20,953 nt of DNA from Clostridiaceae bacterium. GTDB taxonomy: Bacteria; Bacillota; Clostridia; Monoglobales; Firm-18. Positions 20,220 through 20,953 of the stretch are shown piece after piece. The notes below the pieces were generated by a model, which was not told where the DNA came from, did no database searches, and saw only the letters and a program-made list of their open reading frames with translations. Each line of letters opens with the position of its first letter. Position 1 is the first letter of the stretch. A program made the translations under genes and the position numbers. Location: positions 1-20,953 of the forward strand of contig JAAZFB010000316.1 in NCBI GenBank assembly GCA_012511915.1, read 5' to 3'.

Positions 20220-20953
20220 TTAAGCCCCGTTTTCTTTATCATCTTCTAATGTTTTAAGCTGCTGCTCTTCCTCGGGGGTAAGTTTGATGTCGGCATCTTT
20301 GATAATAACAAGATCCTTTACTTCAAATATATTTAAAAGATTGTCGTCTCCTTTGTTAAGGCTGACTTTCACCTTGCCGGTGAGCAGATTATTTTCTACC
20401 ACAACACCTTTTCCGCTTGGTGTCTGTACGATTGCGCCAACCTTGGGCGTATACTTTAGCAATGCTTCATAGGCGTCTTGCTCATATTTTAAGCAACACA
20501 TAAGTCTGCCGCATGTTCCGGAGATTTTAGTAGGGTTCAGCGACAGCCCTTGTTCCTTTGCCATCTTAATAGACACCGGTTGAAATGTACCGAGAAACCT
20601 GCGGCAGCAAAGCTCCATTCCGCATACCCCCAGACCGCCTACCATTTTTGCCTCATCGCGTACCCCAATTTGCCTAAGTTCAATTCGGGTTTTAAAAATG
20701 GATGCAAGGCTTTTTACAAGGTCGCGAAAATCAACCCGTCCGTCGGATGTAAAGTAAAACAACATTTTCCCGCAGTCAAGTGTGCACTCCACATTAATAA
20801 GCTTCATATCTAACTTATGCTCTTTTATCTTTTCGTTGCATATATCGAAAGCTTCTTTTTCTTTTCCTTCGTTTTCTTGGAGTTTTTCAAAATCCTTTTT
20901 GACAGCCCGTCGGATAATAGGAATAAGAGGTGCAACAACTGATTCTTTCGGCA
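20220..20953 (-). CDS. ricT: RicT/YaaT PSP1-domain protein (5' end outside window)
   Basis: Component of the RicAFT (YmcA-YlbF-YaaT) complex known from Bacillus to stimulate RNase Y-dependent mRNA processing and to affect sporulation and phosphorelay. Visible are 244 codons, open to the window edge; the Met at 20807 is internal. The PSP1 C-terminal domain has VECTLDCGKMLFYFTSDGRV and DFRDLVKSLASIFKTRIELR. The conserved cysteine pairs are in CGMELCCRRFLG and SGTCGRLMCCLKYE, of the kind that hold an iron-sulphur cluster in the Bacillus complex. A basic/acidic helical region precedes (RRAVKKDFEKLQENEGKEKE), and the C-terminus is acidic. The ferredoxin gene follows on the same strand. Confidence 0.93.
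   Translation of the reverse strand, partial: PKESVVAPLIPIIRRAVKKDFEKLQENEGKEKEAFDICNEKIKEHKLDMKLINVECTLDCGKMLFYFTSDGRVDFRDLVKSLASIFKTRIELRQIGVRDEAKMVGGLGVCGMELCCRRFLGTFQPVSIKMAKEQGLSLNPTKISGTCGRLMCCLKYEQDAYEALLKYTPKVGAIVQTPSGKGVVVENNLLTGKVKVSLNKGDDNLLNIFEVKDLVIIKDADIKLTPEEEQQLKTLEDDKENGA

Noticed and set aside
1..20953. tRNA or rRNA genes.
   Set aside because: No cloverleaf with a CCA-type acceptor, no GTTCGA-type T loop and no ribosomal RNA sequence was recognised by eye; a tRNAscan run would settle it.

Overview
The window looks like chromosomal DNA from a low-GC, anaerobic member of the Bacillota (class Clostridia, perhaps Oscillospiraceae-like). The basis is the gene content: an HtrA protease, a DUF4080 radical SAM protein, a RicT/PSP1 protein beside a 2[4Fe-4S] ferredoxin, an ECF vitamin-transporter S component, strong Shine-Dalgarno sites and many non-ATG starts. 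It is mostly housekeeping sequence, broken by one damaged accessory patch and several families of small structured repeats.

Layout. 1-1.5 kb: end of an unknown gene, then a membrane-anchored HtrA serine protease with a strong terminator. 1.5-3.3 kb: a 55-residue orphan protein (minus) and a B12-binding-type radical SAM/DUF4080 protein (plus). 3.4-9.6 kb (minus): a seven-gene F-type ATP synthase operon, atpB-E-F-A-G-D-C. There is no separate delta gene (atpH). Instead the alpha subunit carries about 85 extra N-terminal residues that read as the C-terminal domain of delta. Six of the seven genes have non-ATG starts, and atpB and atpE may start at AUU. A 167-bp palindromic MITE-like element lies in the operon leader. 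10-12.2 kb: a divergent AraC regulator / GH29 alpha-L-fucosidase pair. 12.3-14.3 kb: a GH26-like glycosidase without its N-terminal half, fused at the DNA level to a decayed transposase. 14.4-16.4 kb (minus): argC and argB without argJ between them, under a promoter that overlaps a good ArgR/AhrC-type operator. 16.4-19.7 kb (plus): ECF S component, NfeD, SPFH protein and YebC. 19.9-20.95 kb (minus): ferredoxin and the 3' part of ricT.

The most unusual items are (1) the delta-CTD/alpha fusion with no delta gene; (2) a 70-71-nt structured element present three times between 16.5 and 17.5 kb, twice in tandem before the ECF gene and once before nfeD, whose closing stem includes the Shine-Dalgarno sequence; (3) a second repeat family at 19.7-20.2 kb whose copies keep flanks and fold but have different, still self-complementary stems; and (4) the operon-wide avoidance of ATG starts in the atp genes. 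All functional claims come from reading the sequence. No database search or folding program was run.
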